From Flavobacterium cauense R2A-7 (GTDB taxonomy: Bacteria > Bacteroidota > Bacteroidia > Flavobacteriales > Flavobacteriaceae): a DNA stretch of 64,000 nucleotides. The stretch's first letter is position 1; each line of letters starts with the position of its first letter. A program made the translations under genes and the position numbers. Location of the stretch: NCBI RefSeq assembly GCF_000498475.1, contig NZ_AVBI01000014.1, positions 298,417 through 362,416 of the forward strand. Direction: 5' to 3'. This document shows positions 34,471 to 43,703 of this stretch, in pieces. Below the pieces are notes generated by a model. That model saw nothing but the letters and a program-made list of their open reading frames with translations. It ran no database searches and had not been told where the DNA came from.

Positions 34471-35292
34471 TTATTTCAATTCATTTGGGATTTTACAAAC
34501 CGGAATTGGGTTCATTTTATGTTGATTTATCGTGTTTAATCGTAAGAAAATTTTGAATACTTCTTTTTCGCGTCCTTCAAAGTCATTTTCGGTTTTTCCT
34601 TCTGCTAATGCGGCCATTGCTACTTCCAATTCGTCATACGTGGCGCCTAATTGGTCTTCATCACTGCGTTCGTCTTCAAAAGAAGCGTCGGTAAACAATC
34701 CGTCGGTAGGTTTTGCTTGTAAGATGCTTTCGGGAACTTGTAAATAGGCAGACAATTTTCGTACTTCACTCTTTAATAGGTCGGCAATCGGACTTACATC
34801 CACACCTCCATCGCCATATTTGGTAAAAAAACCTACGCCAAAATCTTCCACTTTATTTCCGGTACCGGCCACTAAGGCACTGTACAATCCGGCAAAATAA
34901 TAAAGAGTAGTCATGCGAAGTCGTGCTCTGGTGTTGGCAAGGGTTAAGGTTAAAGCGGCTTCGTTTTCGGAAGTCGGCACTTCAGTTTTAAATTCTTCAA
35001 AAACAGGGGTCAGATCAGCAAGAGCACTGCTAACATTCGAAAAACGGGCTTTTAATTGGGCAATGTGTTCTTTGCCTCTCGAAACCTGTCCGGGTGCTTG
35101 ATGAATCGGCATTTCTACGCATAAGGTGGGTAATCCGGTTTGCGCACACAGGGTTGAGGTTAGTGCCGAATCGATTCCGCCGGAAATGCCCACAACAAAA
35201 CCCTTTACTTTTGCGTTTGCTGCATACTCGCGCAACCAGTTTACAATATGAGTGTTGATTTTATCGGCCTGAAATGTGTTTGATGTTGACAT
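34471..35292 (-). CDS. nadE: NAD synthetase, ammonia-dependent
   Basis: A 273-residue enzyme that amidates deamido-NAD to NAD with ATP. The P-loop of N-type ATP pyrophosphatases is GISGGIDSA (35-43), with GTGNKVEDFGVGFFTKYGDGGVD (about 148-170) as the second conserved block and a C-terminal KPTDGLFTDASFEDERSDED. No glutaminase domain is present, so it uses ammonia. It is divergent from gldB, the arrangement known from Flavobacterium johnsoniae. Confidence 0.95.
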   Translation of the reverse strand: MSTSNTFQADKINTHIVNWLREYAANAKVKGFVVGISGGIDSALTSTLCAQTGLPTLCVEMPIHQAPGQVSRGKEHIAQLKARFSNVSSALADLTPVFEEFKTEVPTSENEAALTLTLANTRARLRMTTLYYFAGLYSALVAGTGNKVEDFGVGFFTKYGDGGVDVSPIADLLKSEVRKLSAYLQVPESILQAKPTDGLFTDASFEDERSDEDQLGATYDELEVAMAALAEGKTENDFEGREKEVFKIFLRLNTINQHKMNPIPVCKIPNELK

Positions 35293-35324
35293 AATATTTA
35301 TGAGAATTTTATAAAACTGTGACG

Positions 35325-35332
35325 TATATTTG
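35325..35332 (+). promoter_or_regulatory. Putative -7 element of gldB-gldC
   Basis: TATATTTG fits TAnnTTTG, 47 bases before the gldB ATG. No matching -33 TTTG. Confidence 0.5.
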
Positions 35333-35379
35333 CGCCGAATTTATTTGCTATAAAAGTATAAATTTTTGACAAAAGAACT

Positions 35380-36339
35380 ATGAAGAAGTATTTGTTACTT
35401 GCAGTTTTTGCTCTTGGGATTACTTCCTGTAAAAAAGAGGATAAGGTAACCGAAGCGGCCCAAGCCATTCCTGTGAAAGTGAACATTGAGCGTTTTGATA
35501 AACGTTTCTATGAATCAAAGCCGGAAGAACTTTCTCAATTAAAAAATGAATTTCCTTTTTTCTTTCCGGCCGGTAACCCTGATACAGTTTGGACCAACAA
35601 GATGAAAAACCCATTGTTGCGCGAATTGTACGGTGAAGTAAAAAAGAAATACCCTAATAATGCTGCCTTTGAAGACAATTTGGAACAACTCTTCAAACGC
35701 ATCAAATTCTATTATCCTGAATTGAAAACTCCTAAGGTTATTGCGCTTATTTCTGAAGTCGATAAAGATGCCAAAGCAATTTATACGGATAGTTTGGTAT
35801 TACTTTCCTTGGATACTTATTTGGGTAAAGACCATCGTTTTTATGAAGGTTTCCCGAAATACATGCGTCAGGGATTTGAACCTTCACAAATGATGCCTGA
35901 TTTGGTAAGTAGTTTTTCACAAGGAAAAATAGCCCAGCCGACCGACAGAACTTTGTTGGCGCAAATGATTTATTTTGGAAAAGAGTTGTACATGAAAGAT
36001 ATGCTGTTGCCGGATGTTTCCGATGCGGCTAAAATTGAATATACAGACGAGCAGATTCAATGGTGTAAGGAAAACGAAAGCGAAATGTGGAAGTATTTCA
36101 TCAATAATAAATTGTTGTATGATACCGACGTTAAATTAATGCAGCGCTTTGTGGCTATCGGGCCGTATTCAAAATTTTATCTGGAAATTGATAACGAATC
36201 GCCAGGAAGAGTAGGGCAATGGTTGGGCTGGCAAATCGTTCGTTCCTATATGGAAAATAATGATGTAAGTATGCAGAAAATGTTGGCAATGGATGCCAAA
36301 GAAATCTTTGATAACTCAAAATACAAACCTAAAAAATAA
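35380..36339 (+). CDS. gldB: Gliding motility lipoprotein GldB
   Basis: A 319-residue lipoprotein (signal MKKYLLLAVFALGITSC, Cys17) with the GldB sequence pattern: IPVKVNIERFDKRFYESKPEEL, then DTYLGKDHRFY with a metalloprotease-like fold, and the C-terminal NESPGRVGQWLGWQIVRSYM. GldB is required for gliding motility in Flavobacterium johnsoniae and is essential-like in other flavobacteria; the molecular role is unknown. It is followed by gldC with a one-base stop/start overlap (TAATG), the standard pairing. Confidence 0.95.
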   Translation: MKKYLLLAVFALGITSCKKEDKVTEAAQAIPVKVNIERFDKRFYESKPEELSQLKNEFPFFFPAGNPDTVWTNKMKNPLLRELYGEVKKKYPNNAAFEDNLEQLFKRIKFYYPELKTPKVIALISEVDKDAKAIYTDSLVLLSLDTYLGKDHRFYEGFPKYMRQGFEPSQMMPDLVSSFSQGKIAQPTDRTLLAQMIYFGKELYMKDMLLPDVSDAAKIEYTDEQIQWCKENESEMWKYFINNKLLYDTDVKLMQRFVAIGPYSKFYLEIDNESPGRVGQWLGWQIVRSYMENNDVSMQKMLAMDAKEIFDNSKYKPKK

Positions 36340-36674
36340 TGTCAAAAACAATCACCTCTGAAATAAAACTGACTGTTGAATTAGATGAAAACAGAGTTCC
36401 GGAAAAAATAAAATGGACTGCACAAGATGGCGGAGTCAATGCTGAAGAGGCAAAAGCAATGCTGCTTTCCATTTGGGACAGTAAGGCTCAAGAAACTTTA
36501 CGTATCGATTTATGGACGAAAGACATGCCGGTAGATGAAATGAAGGTGTTTTTTCATCAAACGTTAGTAGCGATGGCGGATACGTTTCATCGTGCGACCG
36601 AAGACGAAAAAATGACGGCTACCATGAGGGATTTCTGTGATTATTTTGCGGAAAAACTCGAATTAAAAAAATAA
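36339..36674 (+). CDS. gldC: Gliding motility protein GldC
   Basis: A 111-residue soluble protein beginning MSKTITSEIKLTVELDENRVPEKI and ending FCDYFAEKLELKK, the GldC family throughout. In Flavobacterium johnsoniae loss of gldC makes gliding less efficient rather than absent. There is no signal peptide, so it is probably cytoplasmic. Its ATG overlaps the gldB stop by one base, and a strong terminator follows directly. Confidence 0.95.
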   Translation: MSKTITSEIKLTVELDENRVPEKIKWTAQDGGVNAEEAKAMLLSIWDSKAQETLRIDLWTKDMPVDEMKVFFHQTLVAMADTFHRATEDEKMTATMRDFCDYFAEKLELKK

Positions 36675-36707
36675 AAAAAAAGCGTTCGCCAGGCGAACGC
36701 TTTTTTT
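36674..36707. terminator. Bidirectional terminator between gldC and engB
   Basis: GCGTTCGCC and GGCGAACGC pair almost without a loop, with an A run before and T run after. It serves the convergent gldC (+) and engB (-). Confidence 0.9.
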
Positions 36708-36709
36708 AT

Positions 36710-37327
36710 TTAAAATCCGTTGCTGTTAAATACTTCATTGTTCACGCCGTCAATAAATTCTAAAAGCGATTCTCTTCCGGTTTCTTCTGTGGAGGAAGTT
36801 ACAAAATATTGCGGCATTTCTTCCCAGTTGTTAGCTAAAAGTGCTTTGCGATATGCAGCTACTTGTTGGTCAACTTTACCTTTACTGATTTTGTCTGCTT
36901 TGGTGAAAACAATGCAAAACGGCACTTCGGTTTCTCCTAAATAGGTTATGAATTCCAGATCAATTTTTTGTGCCTCGTGACGAATGTCAATCAAAACAAA
37001 CGCACAAACCAACTGTTCTCTGGTTTCGAAATAATCGGTAATGAATTTCTGGAACACTTCTTTGGTTTTCTTGGAAACACGGGCATAGCCATAACCGGGT
37101 AAATCGACCAAAAACCAATTGTTGTTAATTTTAAAATGATTAATCAATTGTGTTTTTCCTGGTCTTCCGGAAGTTTTTGCCAGATTTTTATGGTTCGTCA
37201 GCATGTTAATCAAAGAAGATTTTCCAACATTGGAACGACCAATAAAAGCATATTCCGGCAAAGGTTCTTTCGGACATTTGCTGACTTCGGAATTACTGAT
37301 TATAAATTCGGCAGTATTGATTTTCAT
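36710..37327 (-). CDS. engB: Ribosome biogenesis GTPase YsxC/YihA (EngB)
   Basis: A 205-residue TRAFAC GTPase. Motifs in order: G1 GRSNVGKSS (about 30-38), G2 threonine in KTSGRPGKT, G3 DLPGYG (about 74-79), G4 TKAD (about 145-148). EngB acts late in large-subunit assembly and is essential in many bacteria. Length is that of the family. It is downstream of an alpha/beta hydrolase gene on the same strand but separated from it by a terminator. Confidence 0.96.
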   Translation of the reverse strand: MKINTAEFIISNSEVSKCPKEPLPEYAFIGRSNVGKSSLINMLTNHKNLAKTSGRPGKTQLINHFKINNNWFLVDLPGYGYARVSKKTKEVFQKFITDYFETREQLVCAFVLIDIRHEAQKIDLEFITYLGETEVPFCIVFTKADKISKGKVDQQVAAYRKALLANNWEEMPQYFVTSSTEETGRESLLEFIDGVNNEVFNSNGF

Positions 37328-37341
37328 TTTTACTATAGTTG

Positions 37342-37366
37342 AAAAAAGTTACAGTTGCCTGTAACT
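37342..37366 (-). terminator. Terminator after the alpha/beta hydrolase gene
   Basis: On the reverse strand AGTTACAG and CTGTAACT pair around a four-base loop and are followed by six T. It lies between the hydrolase and engB, so engB probably has its own promoter. Confidence 0.8.
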
Positions 37367-37372
37367 TTCGTA

Positions 37373-38128
37373 TTATAAATTTGTTTTTTTAAGCCATTCC
37401 AGCAAATAAGCGTTGAACTCATCGGGGCATTCCATCATGGCAGCATGTCCGCATTTGTCAATCCAGTACAAATCCGAATTTGGTAATAAACGGTCAAATT
37501 CTTCGGCTACATCCGGTGGGGTAACTTTGTCATTTCTTCCCCAAATGATACAGGTTGGTGTAGTCATCTTCGGTAAGTCTTTCGCCATATTATGACGAAT
37601 CGCACTTTTGGCAATGGTAAGCGTTTTAATCAGTTTGATTCGGTCGTTTACCGTTGCATATACGTCGTCTACAATTTCTTTGGTGGCTACTTTCGGATCG
37701 TAAAAAACGTCTTCGGCTTTCTTTTTAATGTATTCGTAATCACCGCGTTTCGGGTAACTTTCCCCCATAGCGCTTTCGTACAAACCGGAACTTCCTGTAA
37801 TAACCAATCCGGCCATTTTTTCAGGATACATCTTAGTATGGTACAGCGCGATATGTCCGCCAAGAGAATTTCCCAATAAAATCACTTTGTCAAAATCTTT
37901 ATAGGTAATAAAGTCTTTTACAAATTTGGAAAATGCTTTCACATTTGTTTTTAAAATGTTGTTGGTGTATAAAGGCAATTCGGGAATTACTACTTTATAT
38001 CCGTGTTTCGGAAAGAAATCTGCAACTGCTTCAAAGTTGCTCAACCCTCCCATAAGACCGTGTAAAATAATGATAGGCGTGCCTTCTCCAGCTTCAAAAT
38101 ATTGGTATTTGCCTTCTTTTTTTAACAT
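37373..38128 (-). CDS. Alpha/beta hydrolase
   Basis: A 251-residue hydrolase with the oxyanion HG motif IILHGLMGG (20-28), the nucleophile elbow LGNSLGG with Ser88, the acid in WGRNDKVTPP (near residue 199) and the histidine in DKCGHAAMME (near 228). The triad is therefore complete. There is no signal peptide, so it is likely cytoplasmic. Substrate unknown; the small size and the motif context resemble esterases and C-C hydrolases of the MhpC type. Confidence 0.88.
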   Translation of the reverse strand: MLKKEGKYQYFEAGEGTPIIILHGLMGGLSNFEAVADFFPKHGYKVVIPELPLYTNNILKTNVKAFSKFVKDFITYKDFDKVILLGNSLGGHIALYHTKMYPEKMAGLVITGSSGLYESAMGESYPKRGDYEYIKKKAEDVFYDPKVATKEIVDDVYATVNDRIKLIKTLTIAKSAIRHNMAKDLPKMTTPTCIIWGRNDKVTPPDVAEEFDRLLPNSDLYWIDKCGHAAMMECPDEFNAYLLEWLKKTNL

Positions 38129-38470
38129 GTGTTTTTGGTGTATAATTATCCAATATCAAAATCAGACAAATATATGATTTTCTCCAGAAATAGGAAGCTT
38201 TCCAAATGAAAATCGAAAATACTTTCTTATTAAAACCTGATTTGTTGCGGGTTTTCTTGTAATAGGTTAATTATCAACAAATTTCATCTCCAAAGGACTA
38301 AAGACGGCTTTTGTTTTAATTTTTTTAAATCCATAAGAATTCTTGTGAAATGCTGCTGTTTTTTGAATTTTTTTTGATGATTCTTTTAAAACCTTAAACT
38401 ATCGCTAAATATTAAGAATGAGTGATTTAACAGATTTTCTTACGATTAGGTACTGAAGTGGAAAAACTTA
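38129..38470. other. AT-rich spacer upstream of the dcw cluster
   Basis: This stretch contains no supported gene or RNA. It is very AT-rich, with poly-T and poly-A runs, and holds no clear promoter for the divergent hydrolase gene. The regulatory sites of mraZ begin just after it. Confidence 0.5.
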
Positions 38471-38478
38471 TCAACAAA

Positions 38479-38503
38479 GTGGTAATTTGTGGTAAAATGT
38501 GGT
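38479..38503 (+). promoter_or_regulatory. Candidate MraZ operator: three GTGGT boxes at 10-base spacing
   Basis: GTGGT occurs at 38479-38483, 38489-38493 and 38499-38503, each separated by five A/T bases, so the period is one helical turn. MraZ proteins studied in other bacteria are autorepressors that bind several direct repeats with a G-rich core at this spacing upstream of mraZ. The boxes lie directly before the -7 element. Confidence 0.7.
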
Positions 38504-38514
38504 AAAAAAATCTG

Positions 38515-38522
38515 TACTTTTG
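38515..38522 (+). promoter_or_regulatory. Putative -7 element of the dcw operon
   Basis: TACTTTTG matches TAnnTTTG, 12 bases after the last GTGGT box and 28 bases before the mraZ start. A good -33 element is not visible, perhaps because the operator takes its place. Confidence 0.5.
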
Positions 38523-38550
38523 CTATAAATCATTTCAAAAAAGGATTCAA

Positions 38551-39021
38551 TTGTCGAACATAATCGGGACATACGAGTGTAAAATCGATGCAAAAGGGAG
38601 GCTGATGGTGCCTGCGCCGCTGAAGAAGCAATTGCCTTCTTTGGGGGATGGTTTTGTATTGAAACGCTCTGTTTTTGATAAATGTGTGGAGCTTTGGCCA
38701 AAATCGGAATGGGATATGATGATGTTGAAAATCAATGGCTTGAATCGTTTTGTAAAAAAAAATAATGATTTTATTCGAAAGTTTATGGCAGGCGTGAAGA
38801 TGGTGGAGATTGATGATGCGGGCCGACTTTTAATCACGAAAGATTTGATTGATTTTGCCGGAATTTCAAAAGATTTGGTGTTGACTTCCAAAGTGAACAT
38901 CATTGAAATCTGGGATAAAGATTTGTATGAACAATCCATTTCGGGTGATGATATGGATTTTGCGGATTTAGCGGAAGAAGTAATGGGTAATTTAAATGGC
39001 GATGGAAATGGAATATCATAA
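38551..39021 (+). CDS. mraZ: Transcriptional regulator MraZ
   Basis: A 156-residue protein made of two AbrB-like halves: IGTYECKIDAKGRLMVPAPLKKQ (4-26) and VEIDDAGRLLITKDLIDFAGI (about 89-109). MraZ forms rings that bind repeated boxes upstream of its own gene and represses the division and cell-wall cluster. The start is TTG 38551, as no ATG gives the conserved N-terminus. Three candidate boxes lie 48-72 bases upstream. It overlaps rsmH. Confidence 0.95.
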   Translation: MSNIIGTYECKIDAKGRLMVPAPLKKQLPSLGDGFVLKRSVFDKCVELWPKSEWDMMMLKINGLNRFVKKNNDFIRKFMAGVKMVEIDDAGRLLITKDLIDFAGISKDLVLTSKVNIIEIWDKDLYEQSISGDDMDFADLAEEVMGNLNGDGNGIS

Positions 39022-39904
39022 TCCGGTTTTGCTGAAAGAAACGGTGGATGGTTTGGATATCAAGCCGGACGGAATTTATGTGGATGTAACTTTTGGCGGT
39101 GGCGGACATTCCAGGGAAATCATGCGTCGTTTGGGGCCAAACGGAAGGTTGTTTGCGTTCGATCAGGACACAGATGCCTTGGCGAATGCAATCGATGACG
39201 AGCGATTTACCTTAATTAATGAGAATTTCAGATACATCAAACGCTTTTTACGTTTCTACGGCGTGAAAGAAGTCGATGGAATTTTGGGTGATTTAGGAGT
39301 TTCTTCGCATCAGTTTGATGTGGCCGAACGTGGTTTTTCAACCCGTTTTGATGCCGAGTTGGATATGCGTATGAATCAGAACGATGCCATCAGTGCTTAT
39401 AATGTTGTGAATGAATATGAGGAAAGTGAATTGCGAAGAATTTTTGCTGACTACGGTGAATTGACAACGGCAAAAGGATTGGCGTATGCTATCGTTCAGG
39501 CAAGAGCAGAACATCCGATTAAAAATACAGAGCAATTAAAACAGGTGTTGAGTCGGTTTTTGCCAGCACACAAAAGCAATAAAATATTAGCACAAATCTA
39601 TCAAGCTATCCGAATCGAAGTGAATCAGGAAATGGAAGTACTGAAAGAGTTTTTAGAACAATCGCTTGAAGTTTTAAAACCGGGCGGTCGTTTGAGTGTG
39701 ATTTCTTATCATTCCTTGGAAGACCGATTGGTGAAGCGTTTCATGAAAAACGGTTTGTTTGAAGGGGAACCGGAGCGTGATTTCTTCGGAAGATTTGAAG
39801 TGCCGTTCAAATTAATCGGTAAAATGATTGTGCCAACGGATGAGGAAATTAAAATAAACAGTCGTGCTCGAAGTGCCAAATTGCGAATCGCAGAAAAGAA
39901 ATAA
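39008..39904 (+). CDS. rsmH: 16S rRNA (cytosine(1402)-N(4))-methyltransferase
   Basis: About 298 residues from ATG 39008 (MEYHNPVLLKETVDGL), with GGGGHSREI as the SAM motif, LGVSSHQFD, and the ending SLEDRLVKRFM...INSRARSAKLRIAEKK. It methylates C1402 of 16S rRNA. Two further in-frame ATGs lie at 38996 and 39002; 39008 is preferred because it gives the family's usual N-terminus and a 14-base overlap with mraZ like others in this window. It is followed three bases later by ftsL. Confidence 0.94.
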   Translation: MEYHNPVLLKETVDGLDIKPDGIYVDVTFGGGGHSREIMRRLGPNGRLFAFDQDTDALANAIDDERFTLINENFRYIKRFLRFYGVKEVDGILGDLGVSSHQFDVAERGFSTRFDAELDMRMNQNDAISAYNVVNEYEESELRRIFADYGELTTAKGLAYAIVQARAEHPIKNTEQLKQVLSRFLPAHKSNKILAQIYQAIRIEVNQEMEVLKEFLEQSLEVLKPGGRLSVISYHSLEDRLVKRFMKNGLFEGEPERDFFGRFEVPFKLIGKMIVPTDEEIKINSRARSAKLRIAEKK

Positions 39905-39907
39905 ACG

Positions 39908-40252
39908 ATGAAGGGCGGAGTATACAGCTTGCTGAAAGCAAAATTTCTAATCGACGACGATGCACTTAAAAACTGGAAATTCATAGTGTTTCTGATTTTA
40001 TTGGCAATGGTTATGATTGGAAATTCACACCGTTACGAACAAAAAAATTACAGAATTACAGAGCTAACCAATGAGGTAAAGGAATTGCGTTCGGAATTTG
40101 TTGACCGTCGTTCGGAACTCATGGAACTCAAAATGGAATCGACCATTTCAAGACAAATGGAGCCTTACGGAATAGTACCATCGTCGGTTCCGCCACAAAA
40201 AATAAAAGTTAAAGAAGAGGAAAGCAGTATTCTGAAAAAGATATGGCAGTAG
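39908..40252 (+). CDS. ftsL: FtsL-like cell division protein
   Basis: A 114-residue bitopic membrane protein: short cytoplasmic part, one transmembrane helix (about residues 23-41, WKFIVFLILLAMVMIGNS), then a leucine/charged coiled coil (YRITELTNEVKELRSEF). Position between rsmH and ftsI and topology identify it as the FtsL of Bacteroidetes, which scaffolds FtsQ and activates FtsW-FtsI. Sequence similarity in this family is low, so position is the main proof. It overlaps ftsI by ten bases. Confidence 0.88.
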   Translation: MKGGVYSLLKAKFLIDDDALKNWKFIVFLILLAMVMIGNSHRYEQKNYRITELTNEVKELRSEFVDRRSELMELKMESTISRQMEPYGIVPSSVPPQKIKVKEEESSILKKIWQ

Positions 40253-42240
40253 AAAATAAAAATATTTCATACAGAATTTATTTGGTAGCCTTCGCGATTT
40301 TCGTGATGGCTATTTTCGTTGCTGTAAAACTGACCAACATTCAGTGGGTGGAAGGCGAATATTACCGAAAATTGGCTAAGGAACGAACCGTGAAAAATTT
40401 CGTGATTCCCGCCAATAAAGGGAATGTGTATTCTGCTGACGGCAGTTTGCTGGCCACTTCGATTCCAAATTACACCATTCGTTTTGATGCTGTCGCGCCC
40501 AAAGCGGAAAACTTTGATAAAAACATAAAAGGACTGGCAGATTCGCTTTCGGTGATGCTGGGAAAACCTTCCGGATACTATCAGCGTGAATTGAAAACGG
40601 CACGAAATCACAAAAACCGTTACTATTTAATTGCCCGAAAATTGAGCTATACGCAATACATGCGGATGAAAACGTTTCCGCTTTTCAATTTAGGGGCCAA
40701 TAAAGGCGGAATGATTACCGAACAAAAAACGGTACGCGAGCATCCTATCGGGAAAATTGCCGAAAGAACTATCGGTTACGAACGTTTCGATGAAAACGGA
40801 AAAGGAACCCGCGTTGGAATTGAAGGGGCGTTTGGCGAATACATCAACGGGAAAGACGGAAAGCGTCTGATGCAGAAAATTGCCAAAAACCAATGGAAAC
40901 CCATTAGTGATAACAACGAAATTGAACCTCGTGACGGCTATGATATCATTTCCACAATCGATGTTTACATTCAGGATATTGCCCATCATGCCTTATTAAA
41001 ACAACTAGAATATTACCAGGCAGATCACGGATGTGTAGTGGTAATGGAAACCAAAACCGGCGAAGTGAAAGCGATTTCCAATTTGGGGCGCGCTGAAAGC
41101 GGAAGCTATTATGAAACCATCAATTATGCTGTGGCCGAATCCCATGAACCGGGTTCTACCTTTAAATTGGTCGATCTGATTGCGCTTTTGGATGATGAAA
41201 AAGTTGATACCAGTAAAGTATACGATTCTAAAGGCGGGGATATTACCTATAGAAACAGACACGTTCGCGATTCGCATAAAGGAGGTTACGGTAAAATTTC
41301 GTTGGCGCGTGGTTTTGAAGTTTCATCCAACACGATTTTGGTTCAGGCGATATACGAAAATTACAAAGACAATCCGGAACAATTTGTAAACCGATTGAAT
41401 ACTATGGGTTTGAACAAACCTTTGGGTTTGCCGTTTAAAGGAGAAGGGATTCCGAGAATTCCACAGCCAAGTGAAAAATCGTGGTCGGCGATTTCCTTGC
41501 CGTGGATGGCTTTCGGATATGGAGTTTCCATGACGCCTCTACAAACGCTGACCTTGTATAATGCCGTTGCTAATAACGGAGAAATGGTAAAACCAAAATT
41601 TGTTCGTGAAATCAAAGAGTGGAACAAAACCATTAAAAAATTCGATAAGGAAGTCATTAATCCGAAAATCTGTTCCGATGAAGCTTTGGCTAAAATTAAA
41701 GCGATTTTAGGAAATGTTGTGAAAAAAGGAACCGGTTCGAAATTGTATTCGAAAGATTTTTCCATGGCGGGTAAAACAGGAACAGCTCAGGTAGATTATC
41801 ATAAGGGCGATGGTAAAATGTATTACGCATCCTCATTTGTGGGATTCTTTCCGGCCGATGAACCAAAGTATTCCTGCGTAGTGGTGGTTCATAAACCCAA
41901 TGTGGCTGCTGGATATTACGGAGCAGATGTAGCGGGTCCGGTTTTCAAAAGAATTGCACAGAAAATCTTCACCGATGTGCCGTCCACCAACGAAATCAAA
42001 ACGTTAAACGTAAAAATCAAGCATCAGGAAAAAAACTATGCGGAGTATTACAATAAAGTACAAAAGAAAGAAAGTGTTGTTCCCAATGTAAAAGGAATGT
42101 CCGGGATGGATGCCATTGCGTTGCTGGAAAATTTCGGAATGAAAGTGAAAGTTGTAGGTGTTGGAAAAGTAAAACAACAATCGATTCAGCCGGGACAACG
42201 ATTTAACAGAAATCAAATCATAACCATCGAATTATCGTGA
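40243..42240 (+). CDS. ftsI: Division-specific penicillin-binding protein (transpeptidase) with PASTA domain
   Basis: A 665-residue PBP3/FtsI-type protein: transmembrane helix (about 12-31), pedestal domain, and a transpeptidase domain with STFK (nucleophile Ser305, Lys308), SSN (361-363) and KTGTA (511-515). A single PASTA domain (about 610-664, VVPNVKGMSGMDAIALLENFG) closes it, which Escherichia coli FtsI lacks. It cross-links septal peptidoglycan together with FtsW. It overlaps ftsL by 10 bases, and its TGA overlaps the murE ATG by one base. Confidence 0.95.
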   Translation: MAVENKNISYRIYLVAFAIFVMAIFVAVKLTNIQWVEGEYYRKLAKERTVKNFVIPANKGNVYSADGSLLATSIPNYTIRFDAVAPKAENFDKNIKGLADSLSVMLGKPSGYYQRELKTARNHKNRYYLIARKLSYTQYMRMKTFPLFNLGANKGGMITEQKTVREHPIGKIAERTIGYERFDENGKGTRVGIEGAFGEYINGKDGKRLMQKIAKNQWKPISDNNEIEPRDGYDIISTIDVYIQDIAHHALLKQLEYYQADHGCVVVMETKTGEVKAISNLGRAESGSYYETINYAVAESHEPGSTFKLVDLIALLDDEKVDTSKVYDSKGGDITYRNRHVRDSHKGGYGKISLARGFEVSSNTILVQAIYENYKDNPEQFVNRLNTMGLNKPLGLPFKGEGIPRIPQPSEKSWSAISLPWMAFGYGVSMTPLQTLTLYNAVANNGEMVKPKFVREIKEWNKTIKKFDKEVINPKICSDEALAKIKAILGNVVKKGTGSKLYSKDFSMAGKTGTAQVDYHKGDGKMYYASSFVGFFPADEPKYSCVVVVHKPNVAAGYYGADVAGPVFKRIAQKIFTDVPSTNEIKTLNVKIKHQEKNYAEYYNKVQKKESVVPNVKGMSGMDAIALLENFGMKVKVVGVGKVKQQSIQPGQRFNRNQIITIELS

Positions 42241-43700
42241 TGATTTTAAAAGACATATTATATAAAGTAGCGATTGAAGCGGTAAAAGGTTCAACGGATA
42301 TCGAAGTGAATAAAATCGAATTCGATTCGAGAAAAATTGTTTCGGATGATGTTTTCGTAGCCATAAAAGGAACGGTTTCCGACGGTCATGATTTCATTGA
42401 AAAGGCGATCAATCTTGGGGCAACCGTAATCATCTGTGAAACTTTGCCAAACCTTATCGTGGAAGGAATTACCTATGTTCAGGTAAAAGATACCAGTGCG
42501 GCGATGGCATTTATGGCAGCTAATTTCTACGGAAATCCGTCGGCTAATTTAAAATTGGTTGGCGTAACCGGAACAAATGGCAAAACCACAATCGCATCGC
42601 TTTTATATCAGTTGTTTAAAAATGCAGGATTCAAAGTAGGTTTGCTTTCTACGGTTAAAATTCTGGTAGACGATAAAGAGTACAAAGCAACACATACGAC
42701 TCCGGATTCGTTAACGATAAATCATTTTCTGAATGAAATGGCGGAAGAAGGTTGCGAATATTGTTTCATGGAAGTGAGCTCGCACGGAATTCATCAGAAA
42801 AGAACCGAAGGGCTGCATTTCGTAGGCGGAATTTTTACGAACCTGTCACACGATCATTTGGACTATCATGAAACGTTTGCCGAATACCGTGATGTAAAAA
42901 AATCGTTCTTCGATAATTTACCGAAAACGGCTTTTGCGCTTTCAAATATAGACGATAAAAACGGAGCGGTAATGCTTCAGAATACCAAAGCTAAAAAACT
43001 GACATATGCCTTAAAATCGTATGCCGATTACCGCGCACAGATTTTAGAAAACCAATTGTCAGGCTTGTTGCTTAAAATTAACGATCAGGAAGTTTGGGTT
43101 CGTTTAATCGGTTCGTTTAATGCTTATAATTTATTGGCAATTTACGGAACGGCGATTCAGTTAGGATTGGAAAATCTGGAAGTACTCCGCTTGTTAAGTC
43201 AGTTGGAAAGTGTTTCGGGACGTTTTCAGTTTATTGTTTCCGAGTCGAATATTACAGCGATTGTGGATTATGCACACACGCCGGATGCTTTGGAAAACGT
43301 ATTGAAAACGATAGAAGATATCCGTACCAAAAACGAACAGTTGATTACTGTTGTAGGTTGTGGTGGGGATCGTGATACTACGAAAAGACCTATCATGGCA
43401 GGAATTGCTTCGGAACTAAGTGATAAAGCTATTTTTACTTCTGATAATCCAAGAAGCGAGGATCCGGAAGCAATTATTTCCGAAATGGAAAAAGGCGTGG
43501 AACCACAGAATTATAAAAAAACAATTTCGATTGTCGACAGAAAGCAGGCCATCAAAACGGCGTGTCAGTTGGCGCAAAGCGGCGATATTATCCTGATTGC
43601 AGGAAAAGGACACGAAACGTATCAGGAAATTCAGGGCGTTCGCCACGATTTCGACGATATGAAAATTGTAAAAGAACTATTAGACCAATTAAACAAATAA
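42240..43700 (+). CDS. murE: UDP-MurNAc-tripeptide synthetase (meso-diaminopimelate-adding)
   Basis: The enzyme (486 residues from ATG 42240, MILKDILYKVAIEA) adds the third amino acid to UDP-MurNAc-L-Ala-D-Glu. ATP-binding motif GVTGTNGKTT is at 108-117. The motif DNPR at 402-405 is the known mark of the diaminopimelate-specific type, so the wall should contain meso-DAP. A GTG at 42237 would add one residue; the ATG gives a TGATG overlap with ftsI and is preferred. murF does not follow, unlike in many other phyla. Confidence 0.96.
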   Translation: MILKDILYKVAIEAVKGSTDIEVNKIEFDSRKIVSDDVFVAIKGTVSDGHDFIEKAINLGATVIICETLPNLIVEGITYVQVKDTSAAMAFMAANFYGNPSANLKLVGVTGTNGKTTIASLLYQLFKNAGFKVGLLSTVKILVDDKEYKATHTTPDSLTINHFLNEMAEEGCEYCFMEVSSHGIHQKRTEGLHFVGGIFTNLSHDHLDYHETFAEYRDVKKSFFDNLPKTAFALSNIDDKNGAVMLQNTKAKKLTYALKSYADYRAQILENQLSGLLLKINDQEVWVRLIGSFNAYNLLAIYGTAIQLGLENLEVLRLLSQLESVSGRFQFIVSESNITAIVDYAHTPDALENVLKTIEDIRTKNEQLITVVGCGGDRDTTKRPIMAGIASELSDKAIFTSDNPRSEDPEAIISEMEKGVEPQNYKKTISIVDRKQAIKTACQLAQSGDIILIAGKGHETYQEIQGVRHDFDDMKIVKELLDQLNK

Positions 43701-43703
43701 GAT

